This document shows positions 47,035 to 57,309 of a DNA stretch of 64,000 nt, piece by piece. Under the pieces are notes generated by a model. The model worked only from the letters and a program-made list of their open reading frames with translations. It did not search any database and was not told where the DNA came from. The DNA is from Iris pallida. Its lineage: Eukaryota; Streptophyta; Magnoliopsida; Asparagales; Iridaceae. Position 1 is the stretch's first letter. The number at the start of each line of letters is the position of its first letter. Position numbers and translations under genes: made by a program. The stretch spans positions 5,940,640-6,004,639 of the forward strand of contig JANAVB010009599.1 in NCBI GenBank assembly GCA_029216955.1, in the 5' to 3' direction.

Positions 47035-47719
47035 GTACTTAGTATCTACTGTATCAAATTAGTATCGGTCTATCGGTTTGGTATAGGACGTATCAGATTG
47101 GTATTGGCCTTAACAAATTGGTATCGTCCTATCCGCTATGTACATGTATCGGCCGTATAGCTAGGATTCATATTGGCCTTATCGATTTGGTATCGGTCAT
47201 ATCTAATAGGTATCGGCCGTGTTGGATTAGTATCGACCATTTCGGATTAGTATCGTGAAAGTTTTAGTAACAACTGTACTTGGATATCTCTCTTCTCGAG
47301 CTAGAATACCATTACAAGAGAGTCACCAGATCATGATTGGCCAGTTACAGTAACATACATGCTTCGTTTTCCATCAGGAAAAGCGAGGTTGAAAAGGAAG
47401 TATGTATGTTCTGTAACTGGCCAGCTATGCTCTCGTGACTCTCTTGTAATGGTAATCTAGCTCTAGAAGAGAAATCCAAGTACAGTTGTTACTAAACCTT
47501 CCACGATACTAATCGAAATGGTCTATACTAATCCAATACGGCCGATACCTATCGGATATGACCAATACCAAATCGATAAGGCCAATACGAATCCTAGCTA
47601 TACGGCCGATACATATCGGATAGGACGATACCAATTCGCTAAGACCAATACCAACCGATACGGCCCATACCAAACCGGTAGATCGATACTAATCCGATAC
47701 GGTCAATACCTATAAGTAC
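47035..47719. repeat. Long hairpin 2: about 330-bp inverted repeat with a 4-base loop
   Basis: The left arm 47035-47370 pairs with the right arm 47396-47719. The innermost stem is cgttttcc-atca-ggaaaagcg. The outer halves consist of degenerate units such as GGTATCGGCC and GGATTAGTATCG. The inner part (acaactgtacttgga, ttaccattacaagagagtcac, tggccagttac) is unique sequence. Arms differ by scattered substitutions and small indels. Confidence 0.85.
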
Positions 47720-48349
47720 CTACGGTCCAGGAGTTTGATCTGCTGGTATATCCATGTACGATCAACGAAGTAACGATCCATTTCAATTTAGATGTGAAAA
47801 TCTGTATCGTATGACAAACTAAACATAATCAGTTCATGTCAGTCTGCACTTTCTATAGTAACGACCATAAGTTTTATGTTCTTCAATGATATATTTCATA
47901 TGCTTAATTGCCAAGTATGGGAACGAATGGCTCAAAACACAACCCAAAATTCATTCTAGCATACATTAGTGTGAATCATCTATGTTCTGTACATATGGTG
48001 TAGTATATGTTCTTATCATATCTAGTATCTGAAGAATGTAACAGAATCAAGATAAACTCACATAATGTAATACTAAGACATCATCTACTACTATATAAGA
48101 TATAGTGATAGGTTTTCATATCATCATTGCCGAGGGATGAGGGTCGAAGGACAGTCAACTTTATCTACGGCTACATAGTTTCTGCCTCGCCAGTCGAATG
48201 GCTACAGGGACTATGTCCTGATCACCATGTCGTAGTCCAATACAATCCAGAGATTGACCCAGTACTAATTCATATACGTAGTTCAATACAAATTGTCTAA
48301 TACAAAAACAACCAAATACAAATAGTCCAATACAAATAAGTACTAATAG
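47720..48349. repeat. CACTA interior with first copy of a 307-bp direct repeat
   Basis: The stretch from about 47911 to 48217 is repeated at about 48702-49008 with roughly one difference per 25 bases (tgccaag, acacaacccaaaatt, ctatgttctgtacatatgg, tgccgagggatgaggg, gtttctgcctcgccagtc). No open frame is supported. The second ORF lies between the copies. Confidence 0.75.
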
Positions 48350-48583
48350 CTAATAAGAACCACGAAGCTCACGCAAACGCTTAGTGATACGATCACGCAA
48401 CCACCTCGAATAAGTGGGATCGACGGCGGCATGAGAGATGTAGTCCATTGCAGGTGCTGGATGAATAGAACTCCCTGTCTCATTAGCTACCGGTGCCACT
48501 TCCTCCTTAACAGTAGGAGGAACCACCTCAGCATTCAGTGTTTCCCTCAAACGACGTGCCGCTCCTCGGGTCATGGGTGCCAT
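48350..48583 (-). CDS. CACTA-borne ORF 2, diverged relative of ORF 1
   Basis: The ORF is 77 codons from the ATG at 48581-48583 to a stop at 48350. It shares three blocks in the same order with ORF 1: a basic start (MAPMTRGAARR against MAPKTPRGGAASR), TVKEEVAP against TVKEEVLP, and DPTYSRWLRDRI against HPSYAKWLIEW. It keeps one psi-K-x-E site. The minus-strand sequence before the ATG is ttaccag, a possible splice acceptor. It looks like a duplicated exon or gene copy. Function is unknown. Confidence 0.5.
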   Translation of the reverse strand: MAPMTRGAARRLRETLNAEVVPPTVKEEVAPVANETGSSIHPAPAMDYISHAAVDPTYSRWLRDRITKRLRELRGSY

Positions 48584-49281
48584 CTGGTAAGATCGATATT
48601 CATAAATAATATAATTTAAACATAAGCAAGCTAACTAAAGGAACCATCATCTCGTTTGAGTATATTTTCGAAAGCCGATAAAATACAGAATATTTGATTT
48701 TTTGCCAAGTGTGAGAACGGATGGCTCAGAACACAACCCAAAATTTATTCTAGCATACATTAGAGTGAATCATCTATGTTCTGTACATATGGTATAGTAT
48801 ATGTTCTTATCGTATCTAGTATCTGAAGAATGTAACAGAATCAAGATGAACTCACATAATGTAATACTAAGACATCATCTACTACTATATAAGATATAGT
48901 GATAGGTTATCATATCATCATTGCCGAGGGATGATGGTCGGATGACAGTCAACTTTATCTACGGCTACATAGTTTCTGCCTCGCCAGTCGAATGGCTGCA
49001 GGGACTATGTCGGAGGACAGTCAACTTTATTAATAGTTATTTGTTTTTTGATACCAAAAAATCCGATACTCCGATCCGAAACCACCGATATTACCGATAC
49101 CCCTGATCCGATACTCATAGGAATGGTCCGATACCGATTTCGATTTCGATACCGATTTTGATACCCTCTCCCCCGATCCGATACACCGATCCGAAACCAC
49201 CGATACTCATAGGAATGGTACAATCTGAAACCACCGATACCCGCCCACCCGAAACCTTTTCCTTGCCCCGAAACCCTACCC
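48584..49281. repeat. CACTA interior: second direct-repeat copy and GATAC-type degenerate repeats
   Basis: The second copy of the 307-bp direct repeat is at about 48702-49008, with the tail gacagtcaacttta repeated again at 49017. The stretch 49050-49250 is built from degenerate CCGATAC/CCGATCC/GAAACCACCGATAC units, including catagg aatggt twice. They resemble the units in hairpin 2. No gene is supported. Confidence 0.65.
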
Positions 49282-49830
49282 GAGATTTTTACAGATCACA
49301 AGAGCTTAAAGTATGTGTTCACTCAGAAGGAGTTGAACATGAGGCAGCGCAGATGGCTAGAGTTGATGTAGGACTTTGACATCCTACTTCAGTATCACCC
49401 AGGGAAGGCCAACTTGGTTGCCGATGCCTTGAATAGGTATCCGGCATCCATGTATTTGACGATGGACCGTCACTTGCTTGCTGACTTGGAGAGCCTTGGG
49501 ATTGAGGTGATCGTGTCCGGAGTACAGATGCAGTTATGGGGCCTTCAGATACAGTCGAACTTGATGGAGAGGATCAAGGAGACACAGTTTGAGGACGTTG
49601 CTCTCCGGTGTCTCCGAGAGCAGGTTCGAGCAGAATTGGTGGATGGTGAGTTTTCTCTTGCAGAGGATGGTGCCTTGCGGCACGGTTCCAGGTTATGTGT
49701 ACCCAGCGAAGATCTCAGGGAGCAAGTTATGCAGGAGGCCCACATATCTCAGTACTCTATACACCCTGGTGCCAACAAGATATACCGAGATCTGAGGGAG
49801 CATGTATGGGCCCATGCAGGTCTAGACTGA
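49282..49830 (+). pseudogene. G RNase H C-terminus and integrase zinc domain
   Basis: The start [25 protein letters not shown] is the end of a gypsy RNase H. A TAG at 49369-49371 interrupts it. Then come YHPGKAN and VADALNR, the connector (MTMD-type in relatives), and the start of the H2C2 zinc motif (AHISQYSIHPGANKIYRDLREHVW). The sequence then crosses at about 49808-49815 into the primer-site leader (gggcccatgcaggtc), so the two zinc cysteines and the whole catalytic core are missing. Confidence 0.85.
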
Positions 49831-50041
49831 AAGTTTAGAGGTATTCGAACCAAAGTATCACTACAGCCTGCAGTAGAATATATGACATTAGTTTTCAAGG
49901 TACTTAATCACATTAGGAAAAACTCTATTATTGCCATCTAAATTCTTACTGTCAATTGATTTCTTTTGAATTTTAACTGTCCGCCTTTGTTATATCGCTT
50001 CTTTCTCAGCAATTGATACCCTTTTTTGGTGTGTCTTCAGG
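49831..50041 (+). other. G leader before gag
   Basis: These 210 bases match the leader of A and B (gtattcgaacc...agtatcactacagcctgcagtag... ggtactta atcaca). The second half of the primer site lies at 49808-49825. This marks the start of a gypsy internal region, without its LTR. Confidence 0.7.
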
Positions 50042-51328
50042 ATGGTGGAGACGCGGTCGCAATATACCATTCATGGGGATGCTGTAGAGGGGACTGCTAC
50101 CTCTCTGCCAGTTCAGCAGGGTCAGGAGACTGCAGCTCCTGCTACCTCTGCTCGTATTGGGACTTCAGCAGCAGCAGCAGGGGGTATGCCTCCACCGGCT
50201 CGGAGGCAGGACCCAGTCATCCCAGAGATGCATTTCCAGCAGCCGCCGCCTACAGGATACGTAGATGCGGCACAGATGTTCGCCTACTTCCAGCAGTTTA
50301 TGGAGGTGTAGTAGACCCGACAGGCCAGGAGCATGGAGTTGGCCATTACGACAATCGCAGCTCGACCAGCAGTCCAACAGCCGAGGATACCTGGGATAGA
50401 GCAGTTCCAGAAGATGAGCCCTAGAGACTTCCTGGGGACAGAGGGGATTCTATATGCTGACGAGTGGATCGAGCATATAGAGGAGATCTTTCGCCTGGAC
50501 GGGATACCGGCAGATCTCCAGATAGAGGCAGCTGCTAGCCGGATGCGAGATCTTGCTCGCACCTGGTATCAGTCAGACCCCAGGGTGGAGGTAGCTAGAT
50601 AGACCTGGGAGGAGTTCAAGGGCTTCTTCAAGAAGAAGTTCTTTCCAGATTCAGCACTCCGAGCCTTGGAGTCGCAGTTTGAGAGCTTAGTTCAGGGGAG
50701 CCTGTCAGTAGAGGAGTACGCTGGGGAGTTCGGCCGCCTCGACAGATTCGTAGAGGGCTTGAGCGAGACGGCGAAGGCCCAGAGGTTCCGAAAGAGTCTG
50801 GTCAAGGAAGTCAAGTTCTTGACCAAGGGCAACAGGGATGCCACTTTTGAGAAGATTTTGACGGGAGCCTTATTGGCTGAGGATGATCTTGAGCTTAGGC
50901 TCAAGAGGGGGCGAGACCCTGTTGGGGACAGCAGCAGCGGAGGCTAGGCCAAGAGGCCTCACTTTCAGCACCAGCAGCCGAGGCAGTTCCAGTCGCAGCC
51001 GTTCCAGCAGAGACAGCAGCAGCAGCCGAGACAGCACCAGCAGGGCCAGAGACAGGTTATCACTTGTGCTTACTGTAAGAAGCCCGGGCATGTCTTCAAT
51101 GAGTGCCGGAAGAGGCTAGGCCAGTGCCTAGTGTGTGGTTCAACAGACCACCAGATGAGGGAGCGTCGTATGGGACGAGCAGCTCCGGGAGCAGCAGTCA
51201 GAGCTCCAGCAGGCCAGCAGAGAGGACCAGCCCTGTCGACACAGCAGCAGAGGTTCGTCCAGCACCAGCAGCAGGCCAGGGGAGGCCAGTAGGGGCGAGC
51301 TTTCACGATGGCGGCTGAAGATGCATAG
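50042..51328 (+). pseudogene. G gag with nonsense codons at former glutamines
   Basis: The start ATG is at 50042 (MVETRSQY). The gag core runs from about codon 95: FQKMSPRDFLGTEG, YADEWIEHIEEIF, RTWYQSDPR, EEFKGFFKKKFFPD, VEEYAGEFGRLDRFVEGL and AEDDLELRLKRGRDP. A Gln-rich tract follows, then zinc knuckle CAYCKKPGHVFNEC and a second motif CLVCGSTDHQM, whose last Cys is not present. Stops are TAG at 50309-50311, 50312-50314, 50600-50602, 50945-50947, 51290-51292 and 51326-51328, all in one frame. At five of the six, the gag of B has CAG. The absence of frameshifts in about 1.3 kb is notable. Confidence 0.88.
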
Positions 51329-52474
51329 GTGATAGGAGAGCTGATCGCAGGTTCGGTTCTTTTAGACTCCAGTCCAGCTTTTGCATTATTCGATTCCGGT
51401 GCTTCGTATAGTTTCATATCAGTATCATTTGCGATTAGACACGGTATCATAGCTGAATCGTTGCCTAGGACTTACAAGATCACGACCGGGGGTGGCATTA
51501 TCCTCGTTAGTGATATTTGTAAGGGTCGGAGTGTTGTTTTGGGAGGCCGTGAGTTGGAGGTGAGCCTGCTCATAATGCCATTGCCGAACTACCATATAGT
51601 ACTCAGTATGGGTTGGTTGAGCAGGCACCACGCAAGCATTGATTGCAGAGGGGGTAGAGTTTTCTTCAGAGTGCCGGAGAAGCCAGAGTTCGAGTACTCC
51701 AGACGTCAGGCGGAGCAGAGCAGCAGAGTTTTCTGCGGAGTCTCGGTTGAGGAGCAGACGATTCCAAACCCCTTGATAGCAGAGTATATGGACATTTTTC
51801 CAAAGGAGTTGCCTGGATTGCCACCAGACAAAGATATTGAGTTCTCGATAGACTTGGTTCCAGGAGCGGAACCCATCTCTCAGCATGTCTATCTGGTGAA
51901 CAAAAGTGAGTTGGTAGAGCTGAAGAAGCAGGTAGATGAGCTGCAGGACAAGGGCTTCATCCGTTCGAGTTCGTCGCCGTGGGGTGTACCAGTATTGTTT
52001 GTGTCGAAGAAGGATGGGTTAGTACAGATGTGTATTGACTACAGGGCACTCAACAACCTGACGATCAAGAACAGATACCCACTGCCGCGGATCGATGATC
52101 TTTTTGACCAGTTGAACGGAGCTCGGGTATTTTCTAAGATTGATCTGAGATCAGGATATCACCAGGTGAAGGTGAAGGGGGAGGATGTTCCCAAGACCGC
52201 TTTCAGGACGCAGTATGGGCAGTTTGAGTTTTTGGTTATACCGTTTGGGCTGACCAATGCACCAGCAGTGTTTGTGAACCTAATGAACAAGGTGTTCCAC
52301 CAGTACTTGGACAAGTTCGTGGTGGTATTCATTGACGACATCTTGGTATATTCCAAGACTGAGGAGGAGTACGAGGAGCACTTGAGAGTAGTGCTGGAGA
52401 CTCTCAGGAAGGAGCAGCTTTATGGAAACCTCTCCAAGTGTGAGTTCTTCTTAGACCGGGTTATCTTTTTGGGG
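51329..52474 (+). CDS. G protease and reverse transcriptase, first part
   Basis: It is open from 51329 to the solo LTR. The protease core [13 protein letters not shown] has Asp at residue 22. A Tekay/Del-like linker is followed by [71 protein letters not shown] and the catalytic [13 protein letters not shown]. It stops at [13 protein letters not shown], where the solo LTR enters (TSD tgggg 52470-52474). The apparent frame to 52519 includes LTR bases. It would have encoded gypsy pol in frame with gag. Confidence 0.88.
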
Positions 52475-55400
52475 TGTAAAACCCCTAAATTTTTACTATA
52501 TTTTTTATTTATTTATTAATTTGCATGGATTTAAAAATTTTGGTACTGTATGTCACGTAGCCGTATTGTACGTCATATGCGAAATTTTCGTTTGCTCAAC
52601 GAGTACGAATATGTGCGAGCGTACATATTTTATAAAAATATTTTCTTTTCTATTTTAATATACACTTTCAAAATTATATAATTATTATTCTTGCTATAAA
52701 AAGCCTTTGTTTCTAAAAGGTTATTAATGATAAATAATATTTTTGTATACTAGAAAAGCCTAATTATGTAAAGGATATTTGTTGCATACAAATATTTTGT
52801 TATTTATTTATTGGTCTATTTTAAATAAAAGTATAATTTTCAGAATTTATTAATAGTAATATTTTATTGTTCAAAAAGATATTTAAAAATATTTATTATT
52901 TTCGAAATTATTATTATTGGTATTTTGAAAAATATTTTTGGAAGTTATTTTGGCCAATTAAATCTTGATTTAATGTTTGGAATTATTTAAATAGATTAAA
53001 CTAGTATCTATATTTGGAATTGGATTATTTGATTTGATTTTAAACTAAAGGGATTTAATTTAAATAGGATTTGCATTGGAATTGGATTGGGATTTGAATT
53101 TGGATTTGATTTAAATTAATATATGAATTATCTACATTGGGTTTTAAATATCCTAGTCCATATCTAATTGGAAATTCCCACATCCTATAAATAGGCAGGT
53201 ACTCCTCCAAATTCCACACATCCACAAATTCTCTACAATCCAATGGTGCGTGCCTCGTGTCCTCCCCCATCCAATTCTTATTCCAATTCTTTTTACAAAT
53301 ACAATTATTATTTCGTGTCGACATCCCCGACACCATCAAAATTTCCAAACCTAAACCCTAACCCTAATCCTAACTTCTCCGACCATCTCCTCCATGGTCT
53401 GCCAACCTGACCAATGCCCCGATCTCTACCTCCGCGTGCCTCTACAACCCATCGCCGCCACCAGCACCGCTCCTTCACCACCACCATCCCAGCTCTCCCC
53501 AACTCCTCGCCGAATCACCAAACTAGTCACCAGCAAAACCAACCCCTGCTGCCTACGCCGCCACCGGACCTCCCCGACACCACCAACTTCCAGCCACCAC
53601 CATCACCATCGACTACATCACCACAAAAATTTACCATCGCCCGCGACCACCCTGTCGTCACCCCCGACCACCACCGTGGTCACCATCCGTAACGCCACCA
53701 CCGACGTCAAAACCCCGGCCGTCACCCAAATCTATCAAACCAGGAAGAAAGAAAACCCTAACCCTAGGACTTACCTCGCCGGCCGACCGTCCGCCGACGC
53801 GCGCGTCCGATCCCCACCGCCTGTGACCGCTGAACGCCCTCCGCCGCTGGTGCGCGGCTGTCCTCTTGTCGCCACCGGCCGACGACTCGACCCCGCAGCC
53901 TCCGACAAACGCCGCTCCGCCACCCGTCCGCCGAACCCTCTCCTCTCCTCCGCCTTGGCCAAACCCTCACCGCCGGAACCCCGATCGTCCCCAGGCCGAG
54001 CCCCAACGCCGATTTCCCCAGCTCCGGACCATACCAGCTCCGGCGAAACCCCCGCATGCCGCCGCCCACGCCCAGTCCAGCGCCGCGTCTCGCCGCTCCC
54101 TCTCCGCCTCCTCCGTCTAACTCTCTGCGCGAGCCAAGCCCTAGACTCGTCCCCACTCTTCCCTCTCTCTCCTTTAGCTCCTCTCTCCCTCTCGCCTACG
54201 CCATCTCCTCTCTCTTTCTTAGTCTCCCTCTTCCTTTTTCGTTTTCTAAAGGAGCAACTCTTGGTTGCTGTGATTACTGGTTTTCGTGTGTTTTTGTCTT
54301 TTCTTTTTCTTTTTACTTTTTCTTTTTCTTCCTGTTTGTTATTACTGATTAGTAAAGTGATTATTATTTTTATTATTATTAACTTTATTATTATTATTAT
54401 TATTTTCTTTGTTCCTTTGTTGTTTTGGATGTTAGATTATTGGATATTATTATTATTATTAATATTATTATTATTATTATTAATACTTTGTTTTGTTATT
54501 TTTATTAATTTTATTATTAACTTGATTATTATTATTAGTGTCCCTTTGTTTTAAGAGGAACATCAACAATTATGTTATTGTGATTAAAAGGTATCAACAT
54601 AAGTTATTTATTATTATTAAATACTTATTTAGTGTTCATTAAAAATATATGTATAAGTTTTATATTAGTATGATAAATTGGTTTTTCTAATATTTTCATA
54701 TATTTTTCTAAATCATTTTTACTAATAGTTTTCTATCTATAAAGCTCTTCTGTCGACTTAAGGAAATTTTAACTAATATATCCCTATCAAAAATCTTATT
54801 TTCTACAAACGTAGCGTTTCTGCCAAAAACGATTTTTCTCGACTTTAAAGAATTTATAAAGTATTTTTCCTATAAATATTTTGACTCATAAAAACTAGTT
54901 TTCAAGTACTATAAATAGTTTTCTATTATTTATCCATTATTTCTTGATTTTCTTCTGTCCGTATCCAAGTCCTATTATTCCTATTCCTTCGCCCATTTCG
55001 AAACTACCTTATGTCCACCCTAACCGATTTGACCCTTCTGGACTCAATGGAACCTACCGTGCCAATATCAGAGGTCCCCTTGTGTAGTTGTTACACCAAA
55101 ATCGCAGTTCGTGTCACCGTGATATTCGCAGCACACCAGGCGCCCTACCAGGCAAGACACCTTGCCATTCGTTGTTTAATTATTTTAGCTCATATTTCAT
55201 GCATTATTTATTTTCTTTATGCAAAATAAACTGTGATACATGGCATAACCTGTTAGAATTTATTGTTCAGTTTCTTGCTACGTATTATTTTCTCACACAT
55301 TAAACCTAGATTTAAGGGACCACCTTTGTGTGTTGCATTCATGGCCTTGACACGTTGTACTACGAAGTTGTGTGTCGCATGTAGAACACAGAAGTACGTG

Positions 55401-56474
55401 ATTGGCTGGCCACCAGTACGTACAAGCCGTACGATAGGAATAACCGCTAATAGAGGTTGCATGCTAGTTTGACTTAGCGGTTATAGAGTTAGCATTGGGC
55501 GGGAAGAACATGATTGGAAGTTGACTACCACCCTATCTATCGTAGACTCGCTCGCTACTAAGGAACGATAGGTAGACTGTATGCTATAGACTCGCTCGAT
55601 ACTGAAGAATAGTATATGGTGTTGTGACTCGCTACTGAGGTACTGCATTGGTATTTTCTTGACTTGACCCGGTAGTCATGCGACCATGAACTGTTCTTAA
55701 ACTGCATTCACTTAGAGCGGTTAGGCTACCCTTATCCGTTAGGTACGAGTACCTTTGGTTTGGATACTTGTATCTGACCGTGGCTTGGAACAATAACTTA
55801 TCGCGGATTAGTTCGTCACATCTTGTCATTATTTGGTTGTAGATGTGACTTACTACTTCGATGAGAAGGTATTGAACCTTGTTGGGGTCCGGATACCATA
55901 TCGGATTCTTAGCATGGAAAGATGTGTCGCCGTGAATTAGTTTACCATCTCTTGTCCTTGTTTGGTTGGGGGGATGGTACGCTCGTTCAGTAGGTGCGTA
56001 TTGGACCATGTTATAAATTCGATTGACTTATTTATTGAGCAATATTTATTTAGTTTATATGGCATGCTATGATGTGTCTTGTTACGTCCCTCTGAGGACC
56101 TGGTTGTCTTGCCAGGTGTGTGCTATTGTCTTTCGCAGGTGCTCTAGCTCTAGCCGTGTTCATTGTTATTTCTCGAGGATGATTGTACTTGGATCGTCTT
56201 CGCTTCGCTCGTCACTCATTTCATTTTCTATGTACTTTTTTTTCCTTATTTTGTTGGTAGTGGATTTGTCTCCGCCCAATATATTGTATCAAGACAATTT
56301 CATTATATGATCTTTTATTCAGTTATTCTGTGTGGATGAGATTAGTTGTGGTTTTACTGCATTTACAGCTTATGTATTTATACGAGGCTTCCATATATTG
56401 GAGTATACTTCGTATGAATACAGCTGGCATATCTACGTTCCTAGTCCTACGTATTTTAGGACTGGGGCGTTACA
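52475..56474 (+). mobile_element. Solo LTR of the C family in the RT gene of G
   Basis: It starts TGTAAAACCCCTAAATTT and ends GGACTGGGGCGTTACA, with TSD tgggg at 52470-52474 and 56475-56479. It is 4000 bases. It matches the C LTR in plan and in segments: gtacgtca repeats, attattattggtattttg, aattcccac... TATAAATAG (53186), actcctcca, a CpG-rich block (about 53240-54180), AT-rich tail, and the acceptor-like TTTCGCAGGTGCTCTAGCT near 56132-56150. It is clearly diverged from C. No internal region is present, so it arose by recombination between LTRs of a complete insertion. Confidence 0.9.
53240..54180. other. CpG-rich block of the solo LTR
   Basis: It is the counterpart of the CpG-rich blocks at 7095 and 13815, again starting just after a TATA box. 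A 386-codon open frame starts at 53394 but runs on into pure T/TTA-rich sequence (54220-54554) and has no domain, so I do not call a gene. Confidence 0.6.
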
Positions 56475-56788
56475 TGGGGCATGTGGTGACTGGATATGGG
56501 ATCTCAGTTGACCCCAAGAAGATTGTAGCAGTTGAGGCATGGGCAGCGACGACTTCAGTTGCAGAGATCCGCAGTTTCTTGGGGTTGGCAGGATATTATA
56601 GGAGATTTGTGCAGGATTTCTCCCGGGTTGCAGAGCCGTTGACTCGGTTGACCCGAAAGGATGCTGAGTATGTTTGGTCAGAGGAGTGTCTGGCAGCTTT
56701 TGATGAGTTGAAGAAGCGGCTTACGGCAGCTTCGATTCTGACATTGCCTTCAGGATCAGGGGGATTTACTATCTATAGTGATTCTTAC
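56475..56788 (+). pseudogene. G reverse transcriptase end and RNase H start
   Basis: It resumes after the solo LTR with HVVTGYGISVDPKKIVAVEAW, EIRSFLGLAGYYRRFVQDFSRVAEPLTRLTRK, the RT thumb, then AAFDELKKRLTAASILTLP and GGFTIYSDS with the first RNase H Asp. It breaks at about 56786, where a copy of 56692-56734 begins. Confidence 0.87.
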
Positions 56789-56831
56789 GGCAGCTTTTGA
56801 TGAGTTGAAGAAGCGGCTTACGGCAGCTTCG

Positions 56832-57118
56832 TGTCCGTGTCCTCCCCCCTCCCCACCCCACCACCCCCTCCCCGACCCCCCTCCCCGACCCCCTCCCTTC
56901 CCCTCCCCCACCCCACCCACCCCTCCCCCACCCCCTTACCCCCTCCCCGACCCCCCTCTCCGACAACATCTACCCCCACCCACCCTCCCCCACCCCACCA
57001 CCCCCTCCCCGACCTTCCCTTCCCGATAGCACCCCCACCCCGACATTCCCTCCCCGACAGCACCCCCACCCCGACCCCCCCTCCCCGACCCCCCTCCTCG
57101 ACCCAGACGACAGTCGAC
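56832..57118. repeat. C-rich low-complexity tract
   Basis: About 285 bases are almost entirely C with interspersed T, A and CCCCGACCC units on the plus strand. The minus strand is correspondingly G-rich with many runs of four or more. It directly abuts the 43-base duplication at the end of G. Reading frames here are artefacts of composition. Confidence 0.85.
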
Positions 57119-57309
57119 CGCCACCCTCCGAAACCCTAAAATAGAGATAGGGAGGAAAAGAGAAAGAGAGAGCTTACCGACGAGATCGACGGAGAGAGAG
57201 AAATTGCGGGAGGGAAAGAAATTGTCGGAGGAAGAGAGGGGGAAGAGAGAAAAAGTTTGTTGGGGGGAAATAAAAAATTTCCTCCCGTCGATTCAATTTA
57301 ATTTAGGGT
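57119..57309 (-). promoter_or_regulatory. Probable leader exon of the CACTA gene (minus strand)
   Basis: Read on the minus strand the interval is CT-rich (ttccccctctcttcctcc, ctctctctccgtcgatctcgtcg), as plant 5' leaders often are. It contains GTAAGC, a splice-donor match at 57172-57177. A following tctattttag (about 57137-57146) matches an acceptor. It sits between the right subterminal repeats and the interior. This is inference from sequence style only. Confidence 0.4.

Larger units (their letters stand above)
49282..56831 (+). mobile_element. Element G: rearranged Ty3/gypsy element, segments in permuted order, interrupted by a solo LTR
   Basis: In order, the sequence reads second half of RNase H and the integrase zinc domain (49282-49810), then primer-site leader, gag, protease and RT (49810-52474). 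A 4.0 kb solo LTR (52475-56474) follows, then the end of RT and the first part of RNase H (56475-56788), then a 43-base duplication. Both outer ends lie in RNase H, about 60 codons apart in a normal protein. The rest of integrase and all its own LTR sequence are absent. The gag and leader are close to those of B. Confidence 0.75.

Noticed and set aside
53394..54554. 386-codon open frame in the solo LTR
   Set aside because: Pro/Ser/Thr-rich low-complexity start running into poly-hydrophobic sequence encoded by T/TTA repeats. No domain, and not conserved in the C LTRs.
56778..57139. Open frames of 60-100 codons in the C-rich tract
   Set aside because: Pure composition effect (Pro/Ser on one strand, Gly on the other).
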